Of a stretch of DNA of 64,000 nt, positions 1-8,388 are shown one piece after another. Origin of the DNA: SIG607 sp045592625 (GTDB lineage Bacteria > Bacillota > Clostridia > Oscillospirales > Acutalibacteraceae); contig JAZNVC010000023.1 of the NCBI GenBank assembly GCA_045592625.1, positions 1 through 64,000 of the forward strand. The letters run 5' to 3'. Position 1 is the first letter of the stretch. Every line of letters starts with the position of its first letter. Both the position numbers and the translations under genes were made by a program. The notes below the pieces were generated by a model. The model saw only the letters and a program-made list of their open reading frames with translations. It made no database searches and was not told the origin of the DNA.

Positions 1-76
1 TGGAGCTGCTAACCAGATTTGAACTGGTGACCTCATCCTTACCAAGGATGTGCTCTACCACCTGAGCCATAGCAGC
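1..76 (-). tRNA. tRNA-Thr (anticodon GGU)
   Basis: The reverse complement folds as a full cloverleaf. The acceptor strands are GCTGCTA and TAGCAGC, the anticodon loop is TTGGTAA with anticodon GGT, the T arm contains GTTCAAAT, and the 3' CCA is encoded. It lies just downstream of the tuf terminator and has its own promoter. Confidence 0.96.
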
Positions 77-92
77 ATCGACAACGCTATTT

Positions 93-121
93 ATTATAAC
101 GGCTAACATACAAAAAGTCAA
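93..121 (-). promoter_or_regulatory. Sigma-A promoter of tRNA-Thr
   Basis: TTGACT and TATAAT are separated by 17 nt, with the -10 box ending about 17 nt before the tRNA 5' end. It sits between the tuf terminator and the tRNA, so the tRNA is probably an independent transcript. Confidence 0.75.
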
Positions 122-140
122 GTATTATTTTTGATTTTTA

Positions 141-175
141 CAAAAAGAAAAAACTCCGTTCAATAGAACGGAGTT
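141..175 (-). terminator. Intrinsic terminator of tuf
   Basis: A 10-bp perfect stem (152-161 with 166-175) has a 4-nt loop and is followed on the minus strand by a U-rich run. It lies 12 nt after the tuf stop codon and closes the str operon. Confidence 0.9.
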
Positions 176-186
176 TTAGGTTTAAA

Positions 187-1389
187 TTATTCGTTGATAG
201 CGGTTACAACGCCGGAACCAACGGTACGGCCACCTTCACGGATAGCGAAACGGAGACCTTCTTCGATAGCGATAGGAGTGATAAGTTCAACATCCATTTC
301 TACGTTATCGCCAGGCATACACATTTCGGTACCTGCAGGAAGAGATACAACGCCGGTAACGTCAGTAGTTCTAAGATAGAACTGAGGACGATAGTTGTTG
401 AAGAAAGGAGTATGACGTCCGCCTTCTTCTTTGGTAAGGATATAAACCTGACCATGGAACTTGGTGTGGGGGTTAATAGAACCAGTCTTACAAAGAACCT
501 GACCACGCTCAACGCCTTCACGATCTACGCCACGAAGAAGAGCACCGATGTTATCACCAGCCTCACAGTAGTCAAGAGTCTTACGGAACATTTCCATAGA
601 AGTAACAACGGTCTTCTTTCTTTCTTCTGTAAGACCGATGATTTCAACTTCATCACCTGCATTGAGCTGACCACGCTCAACACGGCCGGTAACAACGGTA
701 CCACGACCGGAAATGGTCATAACGTCCTCGATAGGCATAAGGAAAGGAAGGTCAGCCTTACGATCAGGAGTAGGAATGTAGGAATCAACTGCATCCATAA
801 GTTCAGCGATAGGAGCATAGATAGGATCAGCAGGATCGGTAGCAGCAGAATCGAGAGCTTTGAAAGCAGAACCCTTGATGATAGGAGTATCATCGCCGGG
901 GAATTCATATTTATCAAGAGTGTCACGGATTTCCATTTCAACGAGTTCGAGAAGTTCTTCGTCGTCAACAAGGTCAGTTTTGTTCATAAATACAACGATG
1001 TAAGGAACGCCAACCTGACGAGCAAGAAGGAGATGTTCCTTGGTCTGAGCCATAGGACCATCAGTAGAAGCGATAACAAGGATAGCACCGTCCATCTGAG
1101 CAGCACCGGTGATCATGTTCTTAACATAGTCAGCGTGTCCGGGGCAGTCAACGTGTGCATAGTGACGAGCATCAGTCTCGTACTCAACGTGTGCGGTATT
1201 AATAGTAATACCACGCTCTCTCTCTTCAGGAGCTTTATCGATGTTTGCGTAATCTTCGAAAGAAGCCTGGCCCTTTAAAGAAAGATACTTAGTAATAGCA
1301 GCGGTAAGAGTAGTCTTACCATGGTCAACGTGACCGATAGTTCCAATGTTTACATGGGGTTTGGTACGTTCAAAATGTGCTTTTGCCAT
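187..1389 (-). CDS. tuf: Elongation factor Tu
   Basis: EF-Tu is the GTPase that brings aminoacyl-tRNA to the ribosomal A site. At 400 aa it has the normal length. The G1 P-loop GHVDHGKT is at residues 19-26, G3 DCPGH at 81-85 and G4 at 136-139; G4 reads NKTD where NKCD is the common form. Beta-barrel domains 2 and 3 follow. The ATG has a good AGGAGG ribosome-binding site. It is the last gene of the fusA-tuf block, with a likely promoter of its own in the 89-nt gap after fusA and a strong terminator behind it. The identification is secure. Confidence 0.99.
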   Translation of the reverse strand: MAKAHFERTKPHVNIGTIGHVDHGKTTLTAAITKYLSLKGQASFEDYANIDKAPEERERGITINTAHVEYETDARHYAHVDCPGHADYVKNMITGAAQMDGAILVIASTDGPMAQTKEHLLLARQVGVPYIVVFMNKTDLVDDEELLELVEMEIRDTLDKYEFPGDDTPIIKGSAFKALDSAATDPADPIYAPIAELMDAVDSYIPTPDRKADLPFLMPIEDVMTISGRGTVVTGRVERGQLNAGDEVEIIGLTEERKKTVVTSMEMFRKTLDYCEAGDNIGALLRGVDREGVERGQVLCKTGSINPHTKFHGQVYILTKEEGGRHTPFFNNYRPQFYLRTTDVTGVVSLPAGTEMCMPGDNVEMDVELITPIAIEEGLRFAIREGGRTVGSGVVTAINE

Positions 1390-1433
1390 TTTTGAATTCC
1401 TCCTAAAATTTAATTGATAGCTACGCTATTCAT

Positions 1434-1462
1434 AGTTTAACAAATTTATTATAAAATTTCAA
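1434..1462 (-). promoter_or_regulatory. Candidate promoter in front of tuf
   Basis: TTGAAA and TAAACT are spaced by 17 nt in the fusA-tuf gap. The -10 box is imperfect, but this would allow extra tuf transcription independent of the upstream operon, as is common for EF-Tu. Confidence 0.5.
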
Positions 1463-1478
1463 GACTTTTCTTTAGAAT

Positions 1479-3560
1479 TTAGTCTTTCTTTGTACGAGAA
1501 GAAATAATCTTCTCAGCAACGCTCTTAGGAACAGGCTTATAACCGTCGGGTTCCATTACGTACTGACCACGGCCCTGAGTCTTAGAACGTAGGTCGGTAG
1601 CATAGCCGAACATATCAGCAAGCGGAACATGAGCGTTAATCTGCTTAACATTGCCGCGATCCTCAAAGCCGAGAATTTCACCACGACGAGCAATAAGGTC
1701 ACCCTGTACACTACCGAAGTACTCTTCGGGAACGTTAACAGCAACCTTCATAATGGGTTCAAGAAGCACAGGATCGGCTTTTCTGGCGGCCTCTTTGAAT
1801 GCCATAGAACCGGCAATCTTAAATGCCATTTCAGAAGAGTCAACTTCATGGTAAGAACCATCATAAAGAGTAACCTTAACGTCAACAACAGGATAACTTG
1901 CAAGTACACCTGCGTTAAGAGCACCCTTGATACCGGTATCAACTGCAGGGATATATTCCTTAGGAATAGCACCACCTGTTACAGAGTTAATGAATTCATA
2001 ACCTTTACCGGATTCATTGGGTTCAAGAATAATCTTAACGTGACCGTACTGACCGGAACCACCGGACTGACGTTTGTACTTGGTTTCGTGGTCAACCTTC
2101 TGACGAATGGTTTCTTTATAAGCAACCTGAGGTGCACCAACGTTAGCTTCAACCTTAAATTCACGAAGCAAACGGTCAACAATAATTTCGAGGTGGAGTT
2201 CACCCATACCTGCGATAATAGTCTGACCTGTTTCTTCATCAGTGTAAGCCTTGAAAGTAGGATCTTCTTCTGCAAGTTTTGCAAGAGCTATACCCATTTT
2301 CTCCTGACCTGCTTTAGTCTTGGGTTCAACCGCAACACGAATAACAGGCTCGGGGAAGTTCATAGATTCAAGAATAACAGGATGCTTTTCATCACAAAGA
2401 GTATCACCTGTTGTGGTGTTTTTAAGACCAACTGCCGCGGCGATATCACCGGAATAGCAGGTTTCAAGGTCTTCTCTGTGGTTAGCATGCATCTGAAGAA
2501 TGCGTCCCATTCTTTCCTTATTGTCTTTCACTGAGTTATATACGGTAGCACCCGAATCAACTGAACCTGAATAAACACGGAAATAACAAATCTTACCAAC
2601 GAAGGGGTCAGTAGCAACCTTGAATGCAAGAGCTGCGAAAGGTTCGCTGTCAGAAGAATGACGAACTTCATCTTCATCAGTATCGGGATTAACGCCCTTG
2701 ATAGCTTCAATGTCGGTAGGAGCCGGCATATAGTCAACAATAGCGTCAAGTAAGGGCTGAACACCCTTGTTACGATAAGAAGTACCGCAGCAAACAGGTA
2801 CCATATTGTTTTCAATGGTAGCCTTACGGATAATCTTCTTCATCTGCTCAATGGTAGGCTCTTCGCCTTCGAAGTATTTTTCCATAAGCTCATCGTCCTG
2901 TTCTACAACAGATTCGATAAGAGCATTACGATACTTAGCAGCGAGCTCCTTCATGTCATCAGGAATTTCTTCCTCACGAACATCTTTACCCATATCGTCG
3001 TAATAAATTTCAGCAACATTGTTAACAAGGTCAACAATACCGCGGAAGGTGTCTTCAGAACCGATAGGTAACTGAATCGGAACCGCATTGCACTGTAAAC
3101 GGTCCTTTACCATGTCAAGAACATGGTAGAAGTCAGCACCCATAATATCCATTTTATTAACGTATATCATTCTGGGTACTTTATATTCATCAGCCTGTCT
3201 CCAAACGGTTTCAGACTGAGGTTCAACACCACCCTTTGCACACATAACGGTTACAGAACCGTCAAGTACACGCAAAGAACGCTGAACTTCAACAGTAAAG
3301 TCAACGTGACCGGGAGTGTCGATAATATTGATACGATGGTCTTTCCAGAAGCATGTGGTTGCAGCAGAAGTGATGGTAATACCTCTCTCCTGCTCCTGAG
3401 CCATCCAGTCCATGGTGGCGCCGCCATCATGGGTTTCACCCATTTTGTGATTCTTACCTGTATAGAAAAGAATACGTTCGGTGGTGGTGGTTTTACCAGC
3501 ATCGATGTGAGCCATAATACCAATATTTCTGGTCATTTCAAGAGATACCTTTCTTGGCAT
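1479..3560 (-). CDS. fusA: Elongation factor G
   Basis: EF-G is the translocase GTPase that moves tRNA and mRNA through the ribosome and helps in ribosome recycling. At 693 aa it is the standard bacterial size. Visible motifs are AHIDAGKT (17-24), DTPGH (81-85) and NKMD (135-138), followed by domains II-V in normal order. It lies 36 nt behind rpsG and in front of tuf, the classical str operon order. The sequence looks like a housekeeping EF-G and not a TetM-type ribosome protection protein. Confidence 0.98.
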   Translation of the reverse strand: MPRKVSLEMTRNIGIMAHIDAGKTTTTERILFYTGKNHKMGETHDGGATMDWMAQEQERGITITSAATTCFWKDHRINIIDTPGHVDFTVEVQRSLRVLDGSVTVMCAKGGVEPQSETVWRQADEYKVPRMIYVNKMDIMGADFYHVLDMVKDRLQCNAVPIQLPIGSEDTFRGIVDLVNNVAEIYYDDMGKDVREEEIPDDMKELAAKYRNALIESVVEQDDELMEKYFEGEEPTIEQMKKIIRKATIENNMVPVCCGTSYRNKGVQPLLDAIVDYMPAPTDIEAIKGVNPDTDEDEVRHSSDSEPFAALAFKVATDPFVGKICYFRVYSGSVDSGATVYNSVKDNKERMGRILQMHANHREDLETCYSGDIAAAVGLKNTTTGDTLCDEKHPVILESMNFPEPVIRVAVEPKTKAGQEKMGIALAKLAEEDPTFKAYTDEETGQTIIAGMGELHLEIIVDRLLREFKVEANVGAPQVAYKETIRQKVDHETKYKRQSGGSGQYGHVKIILEPNESGKGYEFINSVTGGAIPKEYIPAVDTGIKGALNAGVLASYPVVDVKVTLYDGSYHEVDSSEMAFKIAGSMAFKEAARKADPVLLEPIMKVAVNVPEEYFGSVQGDLIARRGEILGFEDRGNVKQINAHVPLADMFGYATDLRSKTQGRGQYVMEPDGYKPVPKSVAEKIISSRTKKD

Positions 3561-3596
3561 AACTTAAACCTCCATAATAATATCAGTAGTATAAGA

Positions 3597-4067
3597 CTAC
3601 CATCTGTAATGTGCAAATGCTCTGTTAGCTTCTGCCATCTTGTGAGTGTCTTCACGTTTCTTAGCAGCACCGCCGATGCCATTTACAGCATCAAGAATTT
3701 CGGCTGCAAGACGCTCTTTCATTGTTCTTTCAGAACGAGCACGGCTGTAAGTTGTCAGCCAACGCAGACCAAGAGTCTGCTTTCTTTCGGGACGAACCTC
3801 GAACGGAACCTGATAGGTTGCACCGCCCTTACGAACGGCTTTAACTTCGAGCTGTGGCATAATGTTTTCCATAGCAGCATCGAAAACTTCGAGAGCTTCC
3901 TTCCCGGTTTTTTCTGTAATAATGTCGAAAGCACCATATACAATTTTCTGAGCTACACCCTTCTTACCGTCTAACATAATGTTATTGATAAGACGAGTAA
4001 CTACCTTAGAATTGTAAACCGGATCCGGCAATACATCGCGTTTAGCAATAATACCTCTTCTTGGCAC
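3597..4067 (-). CDS. rpsG: 30S ribosomal protein S7
   Basis: S7 is the primary assembly protein of the 30S head and contacts tRNA near the E site. I chose the GTG at 4067: it has GGAGGG 6 nt upstream, gives 156 aa (the family length), and starts with the conserved PRRGxxAKR. The open frame continues 30 codons further upstream, but that part has no S7 similarity. It is preceded by an unusually long 123-nt spacer from rpsL, which could hold an S7 regulatory site. Confidence 0.96.
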   Translation of the reverse strand: MPRRGIIAKRDVLPDPVYNSKVVTRLINNIMLDGKKGVAQKIVYGAFDIITEKTGKEALEVFDAAMENIMPQLEVKAVRKGGATYQVPFEVRPERKQTLGLRWLTTYSRARSERTMKERLAAEILDAVNGIGGAAKKREDTHKMAEANRAFAHYRW

Positions 4068-4190
4068 TTTACTTCCCTCCTTCATAATGATGATATCATA
4101 GGTACTCGAGTGACAAATTCCCGTACGCACCAAGCAAGGCGTATAATATATATACACCGCTGCTTGTACTATGCAGCAGAGATTCGTCTT
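4068..4190 (-). other. rpsL-rpsG intercistronic region, possible S7 regulatory site
   Basis: This 123-nt spacer is long for a ribosomal protein operon. On the minus strand it can form a hairpin with GCTGC/GCAGC arms near the rpsL end, an AT-rich GTATA/TATAC stem, and an ATGATATCAT palindrome close to the rpsG ribosome-binding site. In E. coli the S12-S7 spacer is the S7 translational operator. An equivalent role here is an inference; I did not detect a 16S rRNA mimic by eye. Confidence 0.3.
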
Positions 4191-4610
4191 TTACTTACCT
4201 GCCTTAGGACGCTTAGCACCGTACTTTGAACGGCTCTGCATTCTCTTGGCAACACCCTGTGCATCGAGTGTACCACGGATAATGTGGTAACGTACACCAG
4301 GGAGGTCCTTAACACGTCCGCCACGGATCAAAACAACGCTATGTTCCTGAAGCTTGTGACCAATACCGGGAATATAAGCAGAAACTTCGATACCGTTACT
4401 AAGTCTAACTCTGGCAATTTTACGAAGTGCGGAGTTCGGCTTTTTCGGAGTTGCAGTCTTAACGGCTGTGCAGACGCGTCTCTTCTGCGGAGAATCATTA
4501 TCTGTAAGCTTGCGCTTCATAGAGTTGTAACCCTTTAAAAGTGCAGGAGCCTTAGCTTTCTTCTCTACATTTTCACGTCCGCTGCGAACCAACTGGTTAA
4601 AAGTAGGCAT
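4191..4610 (-). CDS. rpsL: 30S ribosomal protein S12
   Basis: S12 sits at the 30S decoding centre and controls accuracy. The ATG at 4610 gives MPTFNQLVR, the conserved start, and a 139-aa protein, with a GAGGAGGTG ribosome-binding site just upstream. The two lysines linked to streptomycin resistance when mutated (E. coli K42 and K87) are both present, as PKKPNS at residues 55-60 and VKDLPG around residue 101. The sequence therefore predicts a wild-type, streptomycin-sensitive ribosome at these sites. It follows rpoC after a 164-nt gap with a hairpin. Confidence 0.97.
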   Translation of the reverse strand: MPTFNQLVRSGRENVEKKAKAPALLKGYNSMKRKLTDNDSPQKRRVCTAVKTATPKKPNSALRKIARVRLSNGIEVSAYIPGIGHKLQEHSVVLIRGGRVKDLPGVRYHIIRGTLDAQGVAKRMQSRSKYGAKRPKAGK

Positions 4611-4640
4611 AACACACCTCCTCATTCAAAAATGTATATG

Positions 4641-4668
4641 ACGCAGACAGGGTGTTCCCTGCCTGCGT
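4641..4668 (-). other. Hairpin between rpoC and rpsL
   Basis: A 12-bp stem with one G-U wobble closes a 4-nt loop in the rpoC-rpsL gap. The minus-strand sequence after it is AT-rich but has no immediate U-run, so it may be a processing site or a partial terminator that sets the rpoBC to rpsL ratio. No L7Ae-family (YbxF-like) gene lies in this gap, although one is found there in Bacillus. Confidence 0.5.
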
Positions 4669-4774
4669 TATATCTATTTACGTTGCAAAACACAGTTTCG
4701 CATACTATTGAATTTTAACACCTAAAACACTGCTTGTCAATAGTCTTTACATATTTTTTTGAAAAAATGTAAAA

Positions 4775-7700
4775 TTATTCTGCTACAACTACAGATTCAG
4801 CTTCATTTTCTACAATTTCTTCGGTTAATTGGGACTGTGCATCTTTAAACTTCATACCTGTACCTGCAGGAATAAGTTTACCGATAATAACGTTTTCCTT
4901 AAGACCGAAGAGAGGATCAACCTTGCCCTTAATTGCAGCTTCGGTAAGAACACGGGTGGTTTCCTGGAAGGAAGCAGCAGAAAGGAAAGATTCAGTAGCA
5001 AGAGAAGCCTTGGTGATACCAAGAAGCAAGGGTTTATAAGAAGCGGGTACAAGACCAACTTCACCTGCTTCAAGACGTGCATTAATAGCCTTATTAGCTG
5101 CACGAACTTCTTCTACGTCATAACGTACATTCTGGAGAAGGTCGGTAGAACCAGGTTCTGTAATAAGATACTTTTTCATCATCTGGCGAATGATAACCTC
5201 GATGTGTTTATCGTTGATATCAACACCCTGTGTACGATATGCGTTCTGAATTTCAGCAATAATATAATGTTGAACAGCTACGGTACCCTGTGCCTCAAGA
5301 ATATCCTGAGGATATTTGGAACCGGATATAAGAAGCTGACCGGGAAGCACGAAATCGCCATTCTGAACAAGAGGATTAACACCATAAGGAATAGCAACTT
5401 TTTCTTCGGTTTCATTATTACGTATGGTAATAATCTTGCTCTTCTTTTCATCAGCAACAGTAACCTGACCGCCGATTTTAGCAATAAGACCACAGTGCTT
5501 GGGACGACGTGCTTCAAACAGTTCTTCAACTCTTGGAAGACCCTGAGTAATATCTTCAGTACTTGCAATACCACCCGTATGGAAGGTTCTCATGGTAAGC
5601 TGTGTACCGGGTTCACCAATAGACTGAGCAGCAACGATACCAACAGCCTCACCTGCTGTAACAGGTTTACCTGTAGCAAGGTTAGCACCATCACACTTCT
5701 TACATACACCATGGTCAGAAAGACAACTGAGTATAGAACGTATTTCAATTTCGGTAACACCGGTATCACAGATTTTCTTAGCATCGTCAGCAGTAATAAG
5801 AGTATTACTGTCAACTATTACTTCACCTGTCTTAGCGTCAACAAAATTGTGAAGCAGATAACGACCGATAAGACGTTCCTCAAGAGGTTCGATAACGTGA
5901 TTGCCGTCCTTGATTTCGGAAACCATAAGACCTTCGGTAGTCATACAGTCATCTTCACGGATAATAACATCCTGAGATACGTCAACAAGACGACGGGTAA
6001 GATAACCGGAGTCAGCGGTACGAAGCGCGGTATCGGCAAGACCTTTACGCGCACCACGTGAAGAAATGAAGTACTCAAGTACGTTAAGACCTTCACGATA
6101 GTTAGCACGAATCGGAACTTCAATAACCTTACCTGCGGTGTTAGCAATAAGACCACGCATACCTGCAAGCTGACGAATCTGGCTCATGGAACCACGGGCA
6201 CCCGAATCAGCCATCATAAAGATGGGGTTGAACTCATCAAGGTTATCCTTAAGTGCATCTGCAACATCCTCGGTTGCCTTATTCCAAATTTCAATAACGT
6301 GACGGCTACGCTCTTCGTTGCTCATAAAACCACGACGGTATTTCTTAGTCACCTTATCAATTTCGCTTTCAGCGTTCTTCATGATACCAGTTTTGCTTTC
6401 GGGAATTACGGCATCAAATACAGATACTGTAATTGCGCCCTTTGTAGAATAATTAAATCCTGTTGCCTTTATTTTGTCAAGAACAATTGAAGAATCACTG
6501 GTACCCTTAAGAGCAATACATCTGTCAATAATTTTACTAAGCTGTTTTTTACCTACTTTATTCTGAATAATATCATCGTTACTCTGAACAAATGTAGCCT
6601 TATCATCCTTAAGAGAGAAGGTCCATTCAAGGTCTAATTCATGACCCTCTACATTACGTTTAACAAATCCTAAATCCTGAGGAATGGATTCGTTGAACAT
6701 AATGAAACCAACGGTACACCATACAAGGCGTGTCAGACCATCTTCACGTGTATAACGTACTCGTATAGGAGCATGAAGTCCCACATCACCATTCTGATAT
6801 GCCATAACGGCTTCATCTTTATTACGGAACACCTTATTAGAACCATGTTCCTCTGCCTTAACAATGGTAAGATAGTAAGAACCAAGCACCATATCCTGAG
6901 TAGGAACTACTACAGGCTTACCATCCGAAGGTTTAAGAAGGTTATTAGCAGCAAGCATAAGGAAACGTGCTTCTGCCTGAGCCTCTGCAGAAAGAGGTAC
7001 GTGAACTGCCATCTGGTCACCGTCAAAGTCGGCGTTATATGCAGTACATACAAGAGGATGGAGTTTAAGTGCTTTGCCTTCAACAAGAACAGGTTCGAAA
7101 GCCTGGATACCAAGTCTATGAAGTGTAGGAGCACGGTTAAGAAGAACAGGATGTTCTTTAATAACGGTTTCAAGTGCATCCCAAATTTCACCGCTTGCAC
7201 GTTCTACAGCCTTTCTTGCAGCCTTGATGTTAGGAACCTTCTTTTCCTCTACAAGACGTTTCATAACAAAGGGCTTGAAGAGTTCAAGAGCCATTTCCTT
7301 AGGAAGACCGCACTGATACATCTTAAGTTCAGGACCTACAACGATAACGCTACGACCCGAATAGTCAACACGCTTACCAAGAAGATTCTGACGGAAGCGT
7401 CCCTGTTTACCCTTAAGCATATCGGAAAGAGACTTGAGAGCACGGTTATTAGCACCGGTAACTGCCTTTCCGCGACGGCCGTTATCAATAAGTGCATCAA
7501 CTGCTTCCTGTAGCATGCGCTTTTCGTTACGAACGATAATGTCGGGAGCGTGGAGTTCAAGAAGACGTTTGAGACGGTTATTACGATTAATTACACGACG
7601 ATAAAGGTCGTTAAGGTCACTTGTAGCAAAACGACCGCCATCAAGCTGAACCATAGGACGAATATCAGGAGGAATTACAGGAAGAACGTCGAGAATCATC

Positions 7701-8374
7701 CATTCAGGACGGTTGCCTGAAATGCGGAATGCTTCAAGAACTTCAAGACGCTTTAAAATACGTACTCTCTTCTGACCGTTTGCTGTTTCAAGTTCTGTAC
7801 GCAATTCTGCACAAGACTGTTCAAGGTCAATTTCACAAAGAAGCTTTTTAATAGCTTCCGCACCCATCTCAGCAACAAAATCATCCTCATATTTTTCTCT
7901 CATATCACGGTATTGCTTTTCGTTGAGAAGTTGTTTTTTCTCAAGAGGAGTATTACCGGGATCGGTTACGATATATTGGGAAAAATAAAGTACCTGTTCA
8001 AGTGCTTTTGGAGAAATGTCCAAAGCAAGTCCCATACGGGAAGGTATAGTTTTAAAATACCAAATATGAGATACAGGAGCTGCAAGCTCAATTGTACCCA
8101 TACGTTCTCTACGAACCTTAGCACGTGTTACTTCAACACCGCAACGTTCGCAGATTTTACCCTTATAACGAATGCGCTTATACTTACCGCAATGACACTC
8201 CCAATCCTTAGTGGGTCCGAAAATGCGTTCGCAGTAAAGTCCCTGCTGTTCAGGTTTAAGGGTTCTGTAGTTAATGGTCTCAGGCTTTGTAACTTCACCA
8301 TAAGACCAGCTTCTGATCTGTTCAGGAGACGCAAGGCCTATTTTTATAGACTCGTACTCAATATTGTTATCCAT
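4775..8374 (-). CDS. rpoC: RNA polymerase subunit beta'
   Basis: This is the catalytic beta' subunit of RNA polymerase, 1199 aa, a Firmicutes-type single-chain length. The N-terminal zinc-binding region shows CHCGKYK...CERCGVEV at about residues 60-80. The absolutely conserved NADFDGD that holds the active-site Mg2+ is near residue 455. The second cysteine cluster (CLSDHGVCKKC) precedes the bridge-helix and trigger-loop part GEPGTQLTMRTFHTGG. It starts 14 nt behind rpoB, so the two are co-transcribed. Confidence 0.99.
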   Translation of the reverse strand: MDNNIEYESIKIGLASPEQIRSWSYGEVTKPETINYRTLKPEQQGLYCERIFGPTKDWECHCGKYKRIRYKGKICERCGVEVTRAKVRRERMGTIELAAPVSHIWYFKTIPSRMGLALDISPKALEQVLYFSQYIVTDPGNTPLEKKQLLNEKQYRDMREKYEDDFVAEMGAEAIKKLLCEIDLEQSCAELRTELETANGQKRVRILKRLEVLEAFRISGNRPEWMILDVLPVIPPDIRPMVQLDGGRFATSDLNDLYRRVINRNNRLKRLLELHAPDIIVRNEKRMLQEAVDALIDNGRRGKAVTGANNRALKSLSDMLKGKQGRFRQNLLGKRVDYSGRSVIVVGPELKMYQCGLPKEMALELFKPFVMKRLVEEKKVPNIKAARKAVERASGEIWDALETVIKEHPVLLNRAPTLHRLGIQAFEPVLVEGKALKLHPLVCTAYNADFDGDQMAVHVPLSAEAQAEARFLMLAANNLLKPSDGKPVVVPTQDMVLGSYYLTIVKAEEHGSNKVFRNKDEAVMAYQNGDVGLHAPIRVRYTREDGLTRLVWCTVGFIMFNESIPQDLGFVKRNVEGHELDLEWTFSLKDDKATFVQSNDDIIQNKVGKKQLSKIIDRCIALKGTSDSSIVLDKIKATGFNYSTKGAITVSVFDAVIPESKTGIMKNAESEIDKVTKKYRRGFMSNEERSRHVIEIWNKATEDVADALKDNLDEFNPIFMMADSGARGSMSQIRQLAGMRGLIANTAGKVIEVPIRANYREGLNVLEYFISSRGARKGLADTALRTADSGYLTRRLVDVSQDVIIREDDCMTTEGLMVSEIKDGNHVIEPLEERLIGRYLLHNFVDAKTGEVIVDSNTLITADDAKKICDTGVTEIEIRSILSCLSDHGVCKKCDGANLATGKPVTAGEAVGIVAAQSIGEPGTQLTMRTFHTGGIASTEDITQGLPRVEELFEARRPKHCGLIAKIGGQVTVADEKKSKIITIRNNETEEKVAIPYGVNPLVQNGDFVLPGQLLISGSKYPQDILEAQGTVAVQHYIIAEIQNAYRTQGVDINDKHIEVIIRQMMKKYLITEPGSTDLLQNVRYDVEEVRAANKAINARLEAGEVGLVPASYKPLLLGITKASLATESFLSAASFQETTRVLTEAAIKGKVDPLFGLKENVIIGKLIPAGTGMKFKDAQSQLTEEIVENEAESVVVAE

Positions 8375-8388
8375 TCGCGTTTCCTCCC

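Noticed and set aside
412..1278. 288-codon open frame opposite tuf
   Set aside because: Antisense shadow of EF-Tu; no start signals.
1479..3560. Tetracycline ribosomal protection protein (TetM-like) in place of EF-G
   Set aside because: Length, motif wording and position in the str operon are those of the housekeeping EF-G.
4068..4157. N-terminal extension of S7 by 30 residues
   Set aside because: No family similarity, and a GTG with a strong ribosome-binding site gives the exact family length.
4829..6061. 410-codon open frame on the plus strand opposite rpoC
   Set aside because: It is the antisense shadow of a highly conserved gene, with Cys/Asn/Thr-rich low-complexity translation and no ribosome-binding site.
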